Below are positions 21,086 to 35,060 of a stretch of 64,000 nt of DNA, piece after piece. Source of the DNA: Varanus komodoensis. Lineage: Eukaryota > Chordata > Lepidosauria > Squamata > Varanidae. Location of the stretch: the NCBI RefSeq assembly GCF_004798865.1, contig NW_025335941.1:14584066-14648065 (forward strand), read 5' to 3'. The translations under genes and the position numbers were made by a program. The notes beneath the pieces are model-generated. The model was not told the DNA's origin. It saw only the letters and a program-made list of their open reading frames with translations, and did not search any database. Positions within the stretch are counted from its first letter, which is position 1; every line of letters begins with the position of its first letter.

Positions 21086-24000
21086 ATGGTGAGTCCAGAT
21101 CATCTGTTGGGTGCACTGTAAGTTGTTCAGGCAAAAAATCAGCCTAGCATTGGCTTATTGCCAGGGTGAAATAGCCCAATAAGTGTACCTGCCTTTTGAG
21201 AGAGTCAGCATTGAGGAAAGTGCTTTTTGTCCTGCTGGGACCCAGATGTTTTCCCTCAAAGGATGGTGCTATGTGCTGTAGTTTCACATCCTGCCCCTGT
21301 TCCTTTTTTATCATAGATTGCTATGTTGAACTGCTAATATAGCAGCAGAGCCACAGTTTCTTATATAGAGTTTTGATTTTTAATTTTAGCTATGATTCAT
21401 CTAGAACACAAAGACAGCATTGTGCCTCTTCGTTAGGGTCTTTATGCACCACACGTATGGGCTCTGCACCTGTGCAGGGCCTGTTGTCATGAAGATTTTC
21501 CTAGCTAAACTCGTTTTGATAATTTCTGATCAGTAGCAATCAGCTTTACAAAGCATGCTCTATCACCAAACAATCCAGATATAGATTTTCCCCTCCCCAT
21601 AAGTTTGACAGAAGGGGTTGATTTATGGTGTCATATTTCCTCTCTCTCTTGCCTGTAATTAAGGTGGAGCTAAAGGTGAAATATGGAAATGCTGAGTTTC
21701 TGTGTCTTTAAGCTGCCCCACACACCCTGCTCCTTACACACTAAATAAGATGTCACTTGTTCGTATTAGGACAAATAGAAATCCTTGCCTTCTTCATCAA
21801 GAGTTCCTGATTTTAAAAGCTGCTTCCTCATGACAATACAGGGTTCCAAAGGGCAGGCCAGCAAATGCCCTAGAGTTTATAACATGACTGTGCCAATTTC
21901 AGTACTGATTTATTGAAACGCCAACTGGAACTTTTAGATTCTGCCTCTGCCAAATGATGTGGCTGGAATGCCCAGTTATTTTCCCATGTGAATAACAGGA
22001 ATACACAAAAAAAAAGTCTGGAAAAGTTCATAGAATTAACCTTTCCTTACACACAGCCTATCCTCCTTCCTCTTTTCCAACAGCATGTTAAGCAAACAGT
22101 CTTGCTTCTTGCTTCTTTCAACATGTTTCATAGTTGCTATATAATACAAATGCAGCATCATGGTTTGTGAAGTGATTATACTGCACGATGTGCCTGCCCT
22201 CCTGTTTCCTTCTCTCCTTTTGTACCCTCATTTTCTTGAGTGTCTGCCTAAAACTGTAAATGGCTCAGACAAACTCTTGCTTTGGACTCTTCCTATGTTT
22301 GCTACCAAGTGGGTGGGAATTTTATTTTTTCATCTGAAATGAAAGAACCAATTTATACCCTTTTATGGACCTTTTTATTACTAACTGCAGTGGAAATAGT
22401 TTCTAAAATAAAGACTCTGTTGTTTAAAAGTCTTTTTGTGTTGCTACCAGCAATACCACTTGTTACATGTAGGGTGTATCTTAGGGACTTGTTAAACATA
22501 GTAATTCACACATTTTTCTAATCCTTCTCTACAGGATTAGAGATAACCATATATTAAGCTATTATGCAATTGATTAAGAAAGCAAAGATAGTAATAAGTT
22601 GGGCTATATCCTTCTAGTACTACTGTATATGTTTCTAGTAAAAGCTACAAGAAAAGCAAAACAAACCAAATTTCAAATACCTAAGCAGAATTTTCCTTTT
22701 TCTAATATTTCAAAGTTTGCTTTCCCTATGTCTTGGTTGTTTAAGGCCCTTTCTCTCTCACATACAAACATACCCCCCATACAGTCCAGGTGTTTGATTG
22801 GGTCCCCTGTGCTGCAATCTCACATCAATACTCCACCAGCACTAAAGCAGTCTTCACACATCTGCCAATTGTAACTTTCCCCTATCGTAATACACACGGA
22901 CCCAGTTCTGTGCTCATATCACATGCAAGGCTCACCGTGGATTGTTTAATCCCTGATTAGTCACAGTGCACGCTGGGTGCCATTTTGAATATGCAACACA
23001 TGAGCAAGAGTTTTTCCATTTTGCGAACCTGGGTACTGTAAATTATTTGAGGGTTAGACCACCCTTGCAAAGCCCTTGGCTTGTAGTGGGGTAATGTGAG
23101 GGGAGTTTAATCCCCAATAAACAATGGTGGCAGGGTTTACATGACACCTTAATTGGATGATAGGTATTCAAATTGGAGCTCAACATGTGCTGCAGCTGCT
23201 TGGAGGTTAAACAACCCACAGTGAACCCACCATGTCTTACATATAGAGCCATAGTTTTATATATATTTTTATCTACTTCCAATAGTATTGCAACTGTATG
23301 GCTCCAAGCAAAAGAAACTTTCAGGCACTTCACTGCATAAGAAGCAGTGGGCTATTTCAGAGTTCACTGATGTTAAACTGCCTGAACCATGTGAGAGTGG
23401 ATTCAAGGAAAACAGTACCACTTGTGATTAGGTACTCATGGCTTCCTAGTATCAATGGCGGTGAGCCAACTGAAGTAAGATGCATGATGTGAGATAAAGG
23501 AATTGATAGGTATATTCTTTGAATAGTGAATATTTGAAACAGTGAAGAAAACAATGTTGGATTTTGGTATTTAGCATCTAGGAAGCTAGCATGAAGTAAG
23601 TAACCTTCATGACAGCCCAAAGAAGGTTAGATTGAATTTCCAGAAACTATAGAGCAAAATATTTGCATTATGGCCCTGTCTTCTGCAGATCTTGTTTCCT
23701 CTCCATCTCCTGTGAATTGAGTCATTCCTTTCAATGCACTTGTCAAGAAAATACGCAAAAATTCTGAATCCATATTTACGTAAATTAAGTAAACTTATGC
23801 ATGTTTTCCAGTTGACATACTTTATCCTGATCACAGCTTTTTGGCATGCCAATTCTGGCTGAGGCAGCTCTGTTCTAATCTAAAACTGAGTTTGTTTTTC
23901 ATGGCTTGTACTGCAATAATCATAAAACAGATCCCGCATGTAATAAGAAACACAAAAAAATTTATAACCATCAACTTCTGCTATCAAAATTCTTCATAAT

Positions 24001-25590
24001 GAATGGTAACAGATGAAACCAACACAATCAATATCACAAGAAACAAAGGAAAATGTAATTTTAGTTAAAGTAACTTGCATTTTCCAAGAAAAGGGATGTT
24101 CTTAACTGCACTGGGAATTTCCTTCCACCTTAATGTGAGAATTGTTAAACCCTATCCATTTTCAGATATCCCATTTGTAATTTCCTTTATATTTTCAGAA
24201 CCCAATATATATTGCCAGAAATGTTTCTATATGACATCTGATATTTGTGGGGTGACCACCAAGCTCTTCAAACCGCATTCCCTGATAAGCATATCTGGAA
24301 GTGCTAGGGTTAGGAAGCAGAAAAATAATCCCCTCTTACTCAATTTCTAAACCAAAGTAAATTGTGGATTTAGTTAGGGAATCAGAAGTTTACAGTCTTT
24401 TGAAAGGTGTGAAAACAGGAACAATAAGTTCAAAAAGGAATTAGCAAAATTCATACAGAGAGTTCAAAATTCATACATAGTTTTTCATTATTGGGAAAGC
24501 TGTATGAACATTGCTAGGCTATCTTGCATTAGTGACAAAAGGCCATTTTAGACTGTGAACTTAACCCCAACCCTTACTGGAGAGTCCCTCCTTAGATTAT
24601 AGTTATATTTCTATACTGTAATCAAAATGTAGTAAGACTTGCTGTTTTTTAGTGGGCATTGCTCAGTCTCCTGAATTGGACCCTAGCTCTCCACCCACAG
24701 GTCTGCCCTGATGGCACCACTGCCATTTTGAAACTGCAATAGAAGCTGATTTACCATGGTCAATCGGAACAAAGGGAAGACTGGCAGAAAATTTTTCCAC
24801 AAGTCCCATCCACCTGCTCAGAGCATCCACCAGCTCAGAGTTCTTTCAACTTCACTGAGAAGAACTGAGTAGTTTGGCTCTAACTTGAGGAAAACTGGAA
24901 AGGGATGGGATATTTTATTATTGTGATGTGAAGCACTGAGCCATCACACCTCTATGGTTAAAGGAAGAAAGCATTTTAGGACAAGGGACCTGTGCAAGAG
25001 TATTTAAGGAATACTTAACTGACTGCAGTTATGGTCAGTAATTTGGAGAGATTAAGTGGCAGACTCAATTTATTCAGGAGGAGGCCCTGTGTGTGTTCTC
25101 ATATAGGCTCTGGCCCCAGAAAAGGCTGCTGGGAAGAAAGCCAGAAAACAGAGTTCCACCCAAAGTTTTAAAAGATGAAACTATTTTCCCCCATGGCTAT
25201 AACCATTTAACTGTTGCAGGACAAAAAAAAAAAAAAACATTTCATGGGCGTGCAGAACATTTCTTATTACTGAATCCTCATGAGCAGAAAAAGAAGTATT
25301 AATGAATTTATACTGCTGTGGATCAGTTAAAGGACAGAAGTGGTAAACATAACAGGTGTATGGCTTTGACTTTTCTATGTTCTTTTTTAAAGTAATTTAC
25401 AAATGTGGATGTAACAAAAACATATGAAATGGACAATGTTTTCTAGCCCAACTCCCCATCCTGATTCAGAAAATCCAGAATTACAGCCAGAAAAAGCTGA
25501 TGATTCCCAAGGCAATGGGTTCTTGACTCATTGGCAGCTTTTATATAGGAGTTATCCAAGGTGCAAAACTGCACTCCCCCCCTCAAGTTC
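21086..25590. other. Intergenic, mostly unique-looking
   Basis: Apart from the possible repeat at 22890-23260 I see no gene or named element. The short open frames show no domains. Confidence 0.45.
22890..23260. repeat. Possible unclassified dispersed repeat
   Basis: Carries words (GGTTAAACAACCCACAGTG, AACCCACCATG) of a kind that recur loosely near 15.1, 26.5, 33.2 and 53.2-53.8 kb, which suggests an old MITE-like family. Boundaries and class are not visible. Confidence 0.25.

Positions 25591-25642
<52 letters not shown>
25591..25642 (+). repeat. (TAA)n microsatellite
   Basis: About 17 uninterrupted TAA units. The open frame over it is an artefact of the repeat (poly-Asn). Confidence 0.95.
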
Positions 25643-25645
<3 letters not shown>

Positions 25646-25855
25646 CAGCCCTAAATTTCAAAATCAAAGCTGCAATGGATAAGGAGTCCTACTGACATGG
25701 AGTCGTGAATCTTCCCTGGCAAACAGCATCCCCAAAGCCTCTGCATGAAGACCTGCAGTAATGTAGAGCCCAGCTAAGCCCCTCCCTAGGAAGTTGGCTC
25801 TGTTGTGGAACATCTAGTCATGTCCTCTAGAACAGGAAGAACAAATCTCTGTACC

Positions 25856-26320
25856 ATGTGACAACGTTTCAGTATTTGAAGAATACTATACTAACATGTC
25901 CCCATTCAGTCTTTCCTTTCCCAGGTGAAGCATACCCAGTTCCTTCAACCTTTGCTTGGATAGGGCCCATTTTTGATACCACTAACCATCTTTGTTGCCC
26001 TCTTCTGAAAACATTCCAGTTTCTCTATACCTTCAGAACGGGACACAGCACTCCAGATAAGGTCTGACTAGTGCAAAATAAATTGTAACTATTATTTCTT
26101 GTGACTGGGAAACTATGATTCTATTATTGTATTGTTAAATTGCTCTAGCTTTTCTTGTAGCTACATTGTATTACTGACTCATGTTCAGTTTGCAATCGTT
26201 TACAATCCCAAGATCATCCCTCACCCTATTCTTATGCATCTTATTTTATGCTGAAGTTCAGAACTTTGCATTTGTCTTTGTTCAATTTGTTTTCATGTTC
26301 AAGCATTTTTGTGGCCTATC
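25856..26320 (-). mobile_element. CR1 LINE fragment
   Basis: Minus-strand reading follows the late ORF2 region of CR1: the plus-strand phrases TTTGTTGCCCTCTTCTGAAA and ACAGCACTCCAGATAAGGTC are complements of its well-known conserved stretch. Decayed, no open frame. Confidence 0.7.
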
Positions 26321-26679
26321 GTATACAAGAGAGATTCAGCAGGAGTATATTTGGCTAACTTCTGCTTGAAAGGACCTTATTTACCTTACCTTATTTACCT
26401 TGGTCCCTGACTTGTCCTACATAATGGATAATTATTGGGTTTGCACAACACAAGAGCCCGCTGTGGGAAACTAGCCACTGTGGGTTGTTGCATCATACCT
26501 TCTGCAGGATGGCTTGTTTGTGAGCGATAAGCCATGCTGACCACACATACCAGGCAATGGGGACTATTGGATCCATGTTGTATTCCTGTGTCTTGTAAAT
26601 CCAGCAGAACAACTCCATTGTGGTATAGGGAAATGGTGAGCAACCCACTCAGTACAAGCTGCAAAAACATCTTGCCTTT

Positions 26680-27010
26680 TTTGCTGAGCTTGCCTGGGTC
26701 AATACCAGTGACAGCCGTTCCAACAAGTGCATTTGTACATACAAAAGTCACTCTCAGCCCCCCACCCCCCGCATTATCTCTGTCAACCATTTTAAAAGGA
26801 AGATTGAGTGTTGACAGCCCCAAAACTATGGTGGTTCATACTTTTCTACCTTCCCAAGATCTTAGAGTCTTGAAGAGGGTGGAAAAGATGCAGGATTCTG
26901 CAAAGAGTCAAAATGTTAAAAACTAGAAGATCTTGCTGGCTAGGAATGGAGTGTTACAGGCCTTCCCCTTTTGCCAGAAAAAATCTCATGTTTGACAGCT
27001 GTAAGAGGTA
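26680..27010 (+). repeat. Unclassified hairpin repeat, possible copy C
   Basis: Shares an AGTGACAGCCGTTCC-like arm near 26710 and TTTGACAGCTGTAA at 26991-27004 with copies A and D, but the second arm is not clear. Weak. Confidence 0.25.
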
Positions 27011-27948
27011 AAGAAAGTAAAAAATAACCTCTTCTTTCATTAATGCTCTGGGTTGGGGCTTCCTTCACTTTGACAGGAGATACTTTCCAGGACAAAAGTT
27101 GTGAGAAAAACTCTCACTCAGTTCAATAATCTGTGTGGCTTATTTGCAAGGCAAGTTGCTGTAAAATGCAAATGTACCCACTAAGAAGATTCAGTGATAT
27201 GTTATGGAATTTCACCATGCTGTTTTTGATTACACCTAATCCCTATGCCAAAATTGTTGCACTCCTCTAAAAAGTTCTAAAGGGAGTTTGCAAATATAAC
27301 AAAATCTGTAATTTTTACTGGCAAACCTAGCAGGACCATCTGCAATAATAAATGGAAACAATCAGATGGTCACTAAATCAAAGTAAAACTGATAGAATTA
27401 CAAAGATCCTGCAGTGACCATCATAATTTTGATGCACAAAAGAGATAATCTTGAGGATACATGAAACTACTGAACAGCACCTGTCAAAATGTACAACATG
27501 TATGCCCTTTCTTGGACCTGGCTCTTGGGCAGCTAACAATTACCTTTTTCACATACATAATTCAGATCTAAATATTGTTTTAAGCAGCTCTTCCTTATGC
27601 CAACTCCAGTTCCAAAAAGCTGGAGAGTGTGGAAAAAAACAGGCTCAGGAGCTGTGCCATTATGTTTGAAATATTCATCAATGACTGTGCCAGAGAAGAC
27701 CTGTCAGTGTTTGACTTGGGAAAGATCTTCACAGAATTTCCTTTCTTTCTGTTAGGAACACAGCATAAAACTGAATACATATGCTACTAAAAAATAAGCA
27801 AAACATGTTGTTGCCAGCCCCTAGGTTCTTATGGATCAGGTAGTTTGTTAAGTTAAATAAATAACAATGAGATCCTGTCAGCATACATGCATAAAGAAAA
27901 GTACCTTTTCAGCCCCTTTAATATTGCAGAGCCTTCCCTAGCCTGATA

Positions 27949-28085
27949 CCCTCCAGATGTTACAGACAATCCCATAGCAACCAGCCATGGTTGGTCAGGG
28001 TTTATGGTCATTTTAGAAGAAGGATGTGGAAACTGTTTCAGCCTGAGGGAAGAAACAGATTTCAATGAAGCTGTCAGGGGCTGCA
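27949..28085. mobile_element. Half of a palindromic MITE
   Basis: GATACCCTCCAGATGTTACA and CCATGGTTGGTCAGGG match one half of the short palindromic element also seen at 49481-49607 and 58060-58190. The second half is too diverged to close. Confidence 0.35.
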
Positions 28086-30777
28086 TTCTAGTATGGGAAG
28101 AGCAAAAGGCAATGTGGAACCCAAAATACCAAAATATGAGTATACTTTAGTTTAAAGCTATTATTGTCAGTGAATAAGTCTTAGAGGCATTTCAGCAATT
28201 TGGAATGAGAAAAACTACCATGCTTTGGCACCACTAAGCAGTCGTTGGGGTGTGGGAAAGGGGTGTGGCCAGTGGAAGTGGGTGTGGTCATCTGGAGAAG
28301 CCCAGAGGTGCTGCATTGGAACCCCAGTGGGACAAAGGCAGTTTTAGTGAGACCACTGAATACTAAGAAGACATGAGGAACTGGATTCTAAGGTCTATGA
28401 CAACTCTTGCTAAAAAAAATCCACAGCAGGGATCCAAACAGATTAATTAAGACAGCTCAAGGTCATACGCAACCCATTAACCCATTTGGATATCATTACA
28501 TTAGTTTGTAGAACAAAGTTTTCTTGATACTTCCAAAGTAAGTGTGAGTTAGGGATAAGCAAAGAAAACTGACAGATTGCAACTTAGGAAGGAAATAATG
28601 CCATATATTTAGTGATTTACTAGTGGCGTGATCCTGTTGCCCATAAGCAACATATGAGGCCACACAGTATATCAGAGCTGGGAATCCAAGCTCCACTTTG
28701 CCCCTTTGGGGCTTGGGCAGAACTCTGCTGGCTGCTTCTCCAAGGACAGGAAAATGATCCTGGAAAAGGGATAAAGGGGGCATTCTGGTGGGTGCTGAGG
28801 GGATCAGTCTGCTGAGGCCATGATACAAGAGATTCTCTGTCCTTTGCAACTTCCTTCCTCTTCCACCAAACCATCCCAGGTAAAACAGCCATCTAGTGGA
28901 AATGTAGATCAGGAGCAGATGAAGGCAAACATCACCTATACCACTCCTCCTAGTCTCTATTGGATTGTCATCATCCTCCCAGTTCAGAGTCATCTCTGAG
29001 ACAATTATCTCAATAGGAGCACACCCTAAGGCAGTTGTATTTGTTTATGAATAAAGTATGTTGGAGTTGAATAATTATAAGACTACAAGATGGCCATCCC
29101 TGAACAAAGAACTTCAAAGAGAGTACAATGCTGAACAGCTGAATTAGAATTATGACTCTTGAATAGGAATGCTTTTGTTTTTTGTTTGTTTTCTAATCAT
29201 GGTACATGAGCTAATCTGTTAATCAGTGCAAGGATGCCTGTTTTATCATTCAACAATTTTTTTTTTGAATTGCATAAATAGCCACTGTTAAGATACGTAT
29301 CACTCTCTGTACCTGCTTTTAATTTTCCTCTGTTCGTAATTGTACCACCCCTACAATCCATGTGTGTGTGTGTGTGTGTGTGTACACATGCTTACAACTC
29401 AACATTGAAGTAGGCTGCAGTTCCCAAAAGTTTATGGTCTCTTTACTGTTTTTACGAGATATTTTAAAATCTCTGTTCTTAGAGCAAATTGCTGTATTTC
29501 AGTGCAAGTACTTTCCATGAAATTGTATTTAAATAAGCAGAAGAACATTTATAAGTACTATATAGATCGCATTTGCTCAACCTAGGTTCAAAAAGAACTT
29601 TGGAAAAGAACCCTTTAAAAGAAAAAAGAAAAGAAAAGAAACCCCTTTTCTGTGACTGAACTCTGAGCTGGAAGTTAATTGTCAGCTTCCCAAAGCCCTG
29701 GAGATTATGGCTTCAATGTCTGTTGTTACTATCCTCTCACCACACTACATGGAGTTTATGTAGGGGAAGGTACTGCTGTGTATCCCTAATTATCTAGTGT
29801 GTAGTGACTGTCATAAGGGCATCTGCTGTTGCTGTGTGCCAATTAATACTTCCCATCAGATAGGTAATGTGATGTTCAAATAGGTCATGTAAGGGCAACA
29901 TTTGTATGCCATGTTTTGCTTGGGGCATGCTGACATACTTTTCTGGGAGATTTTGCCAGTGTTGCTACACTTATCTTATTTCTATCCATGCTGTTTTGTT
30001 TTCTGCTTCAGTGCCGGCAATACACAAGACAGTGACTACACTGTGCTGATTGTCATGATCCCCTGTTCTTTTCAGGGTACAGGGGAAGAATCTGAGCAAG
30101 GATAGGATAAGACAGCTCTACTAGGGAAAGGACAGTCAAATTCAGAGCTCTCCATCCCTCTCCAAAGGCCAGAAATCATGGCCTTTGCTTTCATCCTCTA
30201 ACCCAGAATCCCCAGTAGAACCTCTATCTCCCCACCTTCTCAGTACAGAATCAGCCAAGGCAATTTAGCAGTTCTGTCATGTCCTTTATGGAGTGTGGAA
30301 CTAACCAAACTTCAGATTGTGGCTGCCTACACAAGTCTTCAGCTGGCTATAACATTATTCTGTAGTTCAAGTAGTAGAGGGTTTCAGCCAAAACTCAATC
30401 TGAGCTATCCACATTCCTGTTTCAGTTGCTCTTTACACAAGAGGGTTTCTATCTGCATGAAACCTGCTGTACTTACTTTAAATACATTCTACTTATCCAT
30501 AGCTTTGCCTGCCTTAGCTTGAATGTGCCATCTAGATTTGACTCTTCCTGTCCAGTTCTTTCCTAAACAGATGCCATTACTTTGTCTTGCAAACCTCAAG
30601 TAACTGCAGAACTGGACACTCACATAACTATGCTGTAATATCTTTCTGTGAAATGGGACCATAAGGAACAGGATGCCCAAGTAGTAATATTTAAGTCCAA
30701 CTCAGTAATTTAACTAATAGAAAGACTCACAGCAGGATATGTTTTCATAAATTAAAGATATTACATCAGCTTTGTTG
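28086..30777. other. Intergenic, nothing recognised
   Basis: Includes a (TG)n tract. A 165-codon minus-strand frame (28993-28496) has no recognisable domain, and a second minus-strand frame of 90 codons covers its middle; I treat both as chance. Confidence 0.45.
29361..29383 (+). repeat. (TG)n microsatellite
   Basis: Eleven TG units in non-coding sequence. Confidence 0.95.
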
Positions 30778-30835
30778 TGATGGGGGCGGCATAGAAATTT
30801 TTTAAATAAATAAAATAAATAAAAAATAAAATGAA
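30778..30835 (+). mobile_element. L3-like LINE 3' end fragment
   Basis: GGGGGCGGCATAGAAATTTT followed by an AAATAAATAAAATAAATAAA tail is the same 3' terminus as the long LINE ending at 42383, here severely 5'-truncated. Confidence 0.7.
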
Positions 30836-31410
30836 TTAACCTTAAAACTACCTGAGCAACATAAATTCAGTCAATGGTTTCACTGAGATTAGTGACCCTT
30901 TGGTATTGTTAGTTTCTTTCTGCATCACAAATTCCCTTACAGTATGTGAAGGACTATATGTCTATGATATATTACATGGAATTCTTTCAGGGCTCAAATT
31001 ATGCAAGTGCACAACATGTGTAAATGAAAGCCTTACCAAAATAAAACTTTGTGCAAGAAATGTACAATTGCAAAACATTTGTTAGAGGAGATAATGCATA
31101 CTGATATGCTTCCCAAAGGTTGTGTTTCTGATGTAAAGATACTGCATTTTCCCAGCCTAGTTGTGGCTACAATAGAGAGAACTAAAAACTGGAAAACAGC
31201 CATAGAGCATGTAGTCTCCAGAGTTTGGAAAATATCACTTACTGAAAAAATTGACTTCCACAGCAGACTGATGTGAGCAGCATGTCTCCACACAACATTT
31301 CTTTAAAAAAAAAAAACCCATGATATCCTTTAATCACCTGTATATATAAAGAGTCTCCAAATTTTACCCCCTGGACACTCCTCATTTTGGAAAGATTTCA
31401 TCACCTAGAA

Positions 31411-31555
31411 CAGGGGTGGCCAGACTTGCTCAATGAAAGAGCCACATATGGTGAATGTCAGACGTTTGAGAACTGCAAATGGGTCGTGAGTGGTGAGCTG
31501 AAAAATAAACTCCAAGAGCCACATGCAGCTCCCAAGCCTCAGTTTGGCCACCCCG
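31411..31555. mobile_element. Short hAT MITE with perfect target duplication
   Basis: Starts CAGGGGTGGCCAGACTTGCT, ends AGTTTGGCCACCCCG, and is flanked by perfect ACCTAGAA copies (31403-31410 and 31556-31563). It is 145 bases and non-coding. Confidence 0.88.
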
Positions 31556-31563
31556 ACCTAGAA

Positions 31564-32814
31564 CATAATGGAATAAACAAAAGACTCTGATCATAGCCAG
31601 TATTTATCGATCTACTTTATCTCATGCCAGTGCTACCTTTGAGTTGTACTAATAACTGCTCTGAAGTTGTTTATTGTAGTTTTTTGCTAAAGTGTTAGCT
31701 ACTTGGTTATCAAAGCCTAGCTCATTGGATCAAGCCTTTCATTCTACAAGCAAAGGTATTCTCTGAGAATAATTGGGGATTTAACCAGTTTCCCCTGCAC
31801 CTGAAGTACCATTGTCTTTTCTACCATCAGAGAAAAAATTTATTGGACCTAAAGAACCATAAAAAAAGAGAATCAGCCAAAAGAACCAAAACAAAAACAA
31901 AAACTTCCTCCTGTGCCATCCCCCCAGTGGAAATGCTTTGGTGGAGTCAGCCCAATAAAATATGCACTTGAAAGGACTTTATCATTTTTTCCTGCTTACA
32001 GCAGCTGAAATCAAACTGACAAACTATTAGAAATGGAAATTAAAAGGGCATCATATTTATTGCTGAGGTAGTTGTGAGCATGGGGCCTGTGAGTTCAGAG
32101 AGTGGTTTGCAAGGCTTATACAGGTCTTTATAGATAAGCCCTAAAATGACCATTCATTCATTGTTTTGCTTGTTTTGTAGAGCCTCTAAAAGAAATTGAA
32201 GCAAAACATGCAGGAGAAAGTGCATAACAGATGATAGCTTATTCCAGTTTGTTGCTGGAGTACATGAAACAGTGAAGCTTGGGTAAAAGTTTAGAAGAAA
32301 AGGCAGAGAAAACTCCAGAAAAAGAATGAGTGGGTCTTTTAGAAACACAGATACGGGGATCATTTAATCGACTGATCTAGTGGAGCGTCTGTTTTACACA
32401 ATAACATTGTATGAGTCAATATTAAACTAATTTAGGATAGTTTTTCTTGGTGCACTGTGGACACAGACACCCCCCGCCCTGCCCCAATCCTTGTATGGAT
32501 CAGTTTCTCTGTGTGTGATTCAGAGAAAATACCAGTAGAGCACAAAGGAAGTTTTTATTTTTACTTTTATTGTCTTTTATGTTCCAGTCCCAGCCTGTTT
32601 TCAAATATACTGGTTTGGTAACAGGACCTCAAGACTAGTTATGTCAGCCAAGAAAAATTGTCTTCCAGGAGAATTAGTAAACTGAGAGTAGAGTTATCCA
32701 GCACCTTCCTACTCCTGCATCTCAACAAACTGCTTTCAAGGATTCTGACAGTGACTGGGTTCAGACAACATTATAACCCACACTTAAGGATTGAGTGTTT
32801 GTCACAGACACTCC
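31564..32814. other. Intergenic, nothing recognised
   Basis: Unique-looking, A/T-rich; no coding signal. Confidence 0.45.
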
Positions 32815-33150
32815 ATCATAGAGTCCATCATAGTAGAGTGAAAAGGGACAAAAATGCCATTAGGTCCAGCCCCTTGCTCAGTACAGGACTCCAAGTTAAA
32901 GCATGTCTAACAGATGACAGTCCAGCTCCACCCTGAATGCCTCCAGTGTGGGAGAGCCTTTGACTTCCCTAGGTCATTGGTTCCATTGTTGTATTGCTCT
33001 AACAGTCAGGAAGTTTTTCCTGATGTTCAGCTGGGATCTGTCTTTCTATAACCTGAGCCCATTATTCCATGTGCTGTGCTCTGGCTATCCTCTGTGTGAC
33101 AACCTTTCAAATACTTGAAGAGTGCCTTCTCAAGGCTAAACATGCTCAGT
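32815..33150 (-). mobile_element. CR1 LINE 3' region fragment
   Basis: Complements the CR1 3' part at 36480-36720: TGGTTCCATTGTTGTATTGC, CAGGAAGTTTTTCCTGATGT and TTCAAATACTTGAAGAGTGC are reverse-strand versions of the same conserved phrases. Confidence 0.7.
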
Positions 33151-33779
33151 TGTTGCTCATTGTTCCACCATGGCATGTTGTTGAAACTTGTATATCATAT
33201 TGTCTGAATCCAACCATGCTAGCAAATCATGCATTGTTAATCACCGTCACAGTTCAGAACACTACAACAAACTGTGGGTGCTCTTCATGTTGTACCTTCA
33301 CTTGCTTCTGTAGTACAACTGCAGCCATGCCACATCCATGTACTTCTGCCCTGATTCTGATTTATTTCTGATATTCAGAAAACAAACAAAAACAAGAATC
33401 CAAAGAGACGTGCACTGCAGATTTTAAGCAGACACAATGCGCTTTGAAAGCTCCTACAGACTTGGTTAAAGACCCATACAAGCTGATACAACTTTCTTAA
33501 TTAATGTTCTGACTGCTAATATTGTGAAACTGTCAGCATCCATGCAAGGGTATTCTTGATTCACAATAAAATACATAGTCATTATTGACTTATTTATTTT
33601 AAGAATTCATAACCTGTATCTTCATTCATAAATGGATGTCAAGCTGGTATTCAGAAACAGTAATTAAATAAAATAAAGTATGTTAAAACAACAGTACAAT
33701 AAAATGGAGAGGGACAATAATTTAAAATGCTAGGGCAAATTAAGAAAAAAAATAATGGGTACTGCAAAGAATACAGTTT

Positions 33780-35060
33780 TAATATCTGGTAGGCTTCCCT
33801 TGGGAGGTACTTACCAAAGTTGGGGCACCATCACAGAAAGCTCCCATCTTTTTTTTTAATCAAATTGTATTTTCATTTTGAGTGCAGGTTTTTCTTTTGT
33901 TACATCAATCAAAACAAATTTATCAGTTAGTTTCCTTATTATATCTATTCATAAATAAAAATGGGAATAAAGAAGGATTTCTTTTTCTTTTTGTACATGC
34001 ATAATTGATTTCCCCTATAGATGGAACTCAGAAAAGGATCTCCTTTGATTACCATAGTGCATAGGCAAGTTGATATAGAGGGAGGTGTTCCTTCAGACAT
34101 TTGGGCCCCCAGATATTTAGAGCTTTAAAAGTAAGCACCACCACCCTGAATTGGGCTCAGTAGTGAATTCAATGTTGCTGCCTCAGAACTAATATAACAT
34201 TGCTCCACCTAGATAAACCAGACAAAAATTTGGCAGCCAAATCCTGAATTTGTTGAAGCTTCTGAACTGTTTTCAAGTGCAACCCCACATAAATTATATT
34301 ATAATAATCCAACTTAAAGGTTACCAGAACATAGCTCCCCATGGCCAGGCTATCCCTATCTGGGAAAGAGTGCAGCTGATGAAGAACCGAAACTGGTAAA
34401 AACTGTTTTGGGTCATTGTGGCCAGTTGGGTCAGTAGTGACAATGTCAGATCAAGGAGCACACTCACGATGCACAGCTTCGCCTTTAAGGGGAGTGCAAC
34501 CCAGTGCAGAACAACTGTGTAATAAACAACCCTCTGAACCAAGTAAGCACCAGTGCCTCCACCTAATCGGGATCAACTTCAGTTTATTGCACTTCACTGA
34601 GCTTATTGATGGGTCTAAATAGCAGTTCGACATATCCACGCTTTGCTAATAAAGAGAATCAAGGTTGATACCACACTTCAAATTCCAGAATGACCTCAAC
34701 CAGTGGCTTCACATAAATGTTCAAAAGCATGGGAGATTGAAAGGAACCTTGCAAGATTTCACAGTTCCATTGCCATGGGGCCAAGCAACGCCCCCCCCCC
34801 CCCCGGTTGCTTTCCTCTGAAAGTGATTCTGCAGATAAGAGTGCAACCATCGTATCACTATGTCTCTCAGCCTCAACCCACCAAGCCAGTCTGACAAGAT
34901 ACCATGGTCAGTGGCATCAAGAGCTACTGAGACTTCAGAGACTCAATAGGGTTGTACCCTCTTTGTCTCCTATGACAGAGGTCAGGGTGACCAGGGCTGT
35001 TTCAGTTCCAGACTCCACTCCAAATCTGAAAAAGGTTTAAATAATCTGTTTCATCCAACA
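33780..35060 (-). mobile_element. L3-like LINE, older minus-strand copy
   Basis: On the minus strand the reverse transcriptase motif LNIYVKPLVEVI (about 34659-34740) and a VALPLKAKLCIVSVLLDLTL stretch (34321-34542) align with the LINE at 39.9-42.4 kb. The frame is broken many times. An A/T-rich stretch at about 33855-34070 interrupts the alignment, and a C14 run (34791-34804) lies inside. Confidence 0.65.

Noticed and set aside
25424-25654. Frame with poly-asparagine tract
   Set aside because: Produced by the (TAA)n microsatellite.
28496-28993. 165-codon minus-strand frame
   Set aside because: Composition looks random and no family is recognised; another minus-strand frame covers the same DNA.
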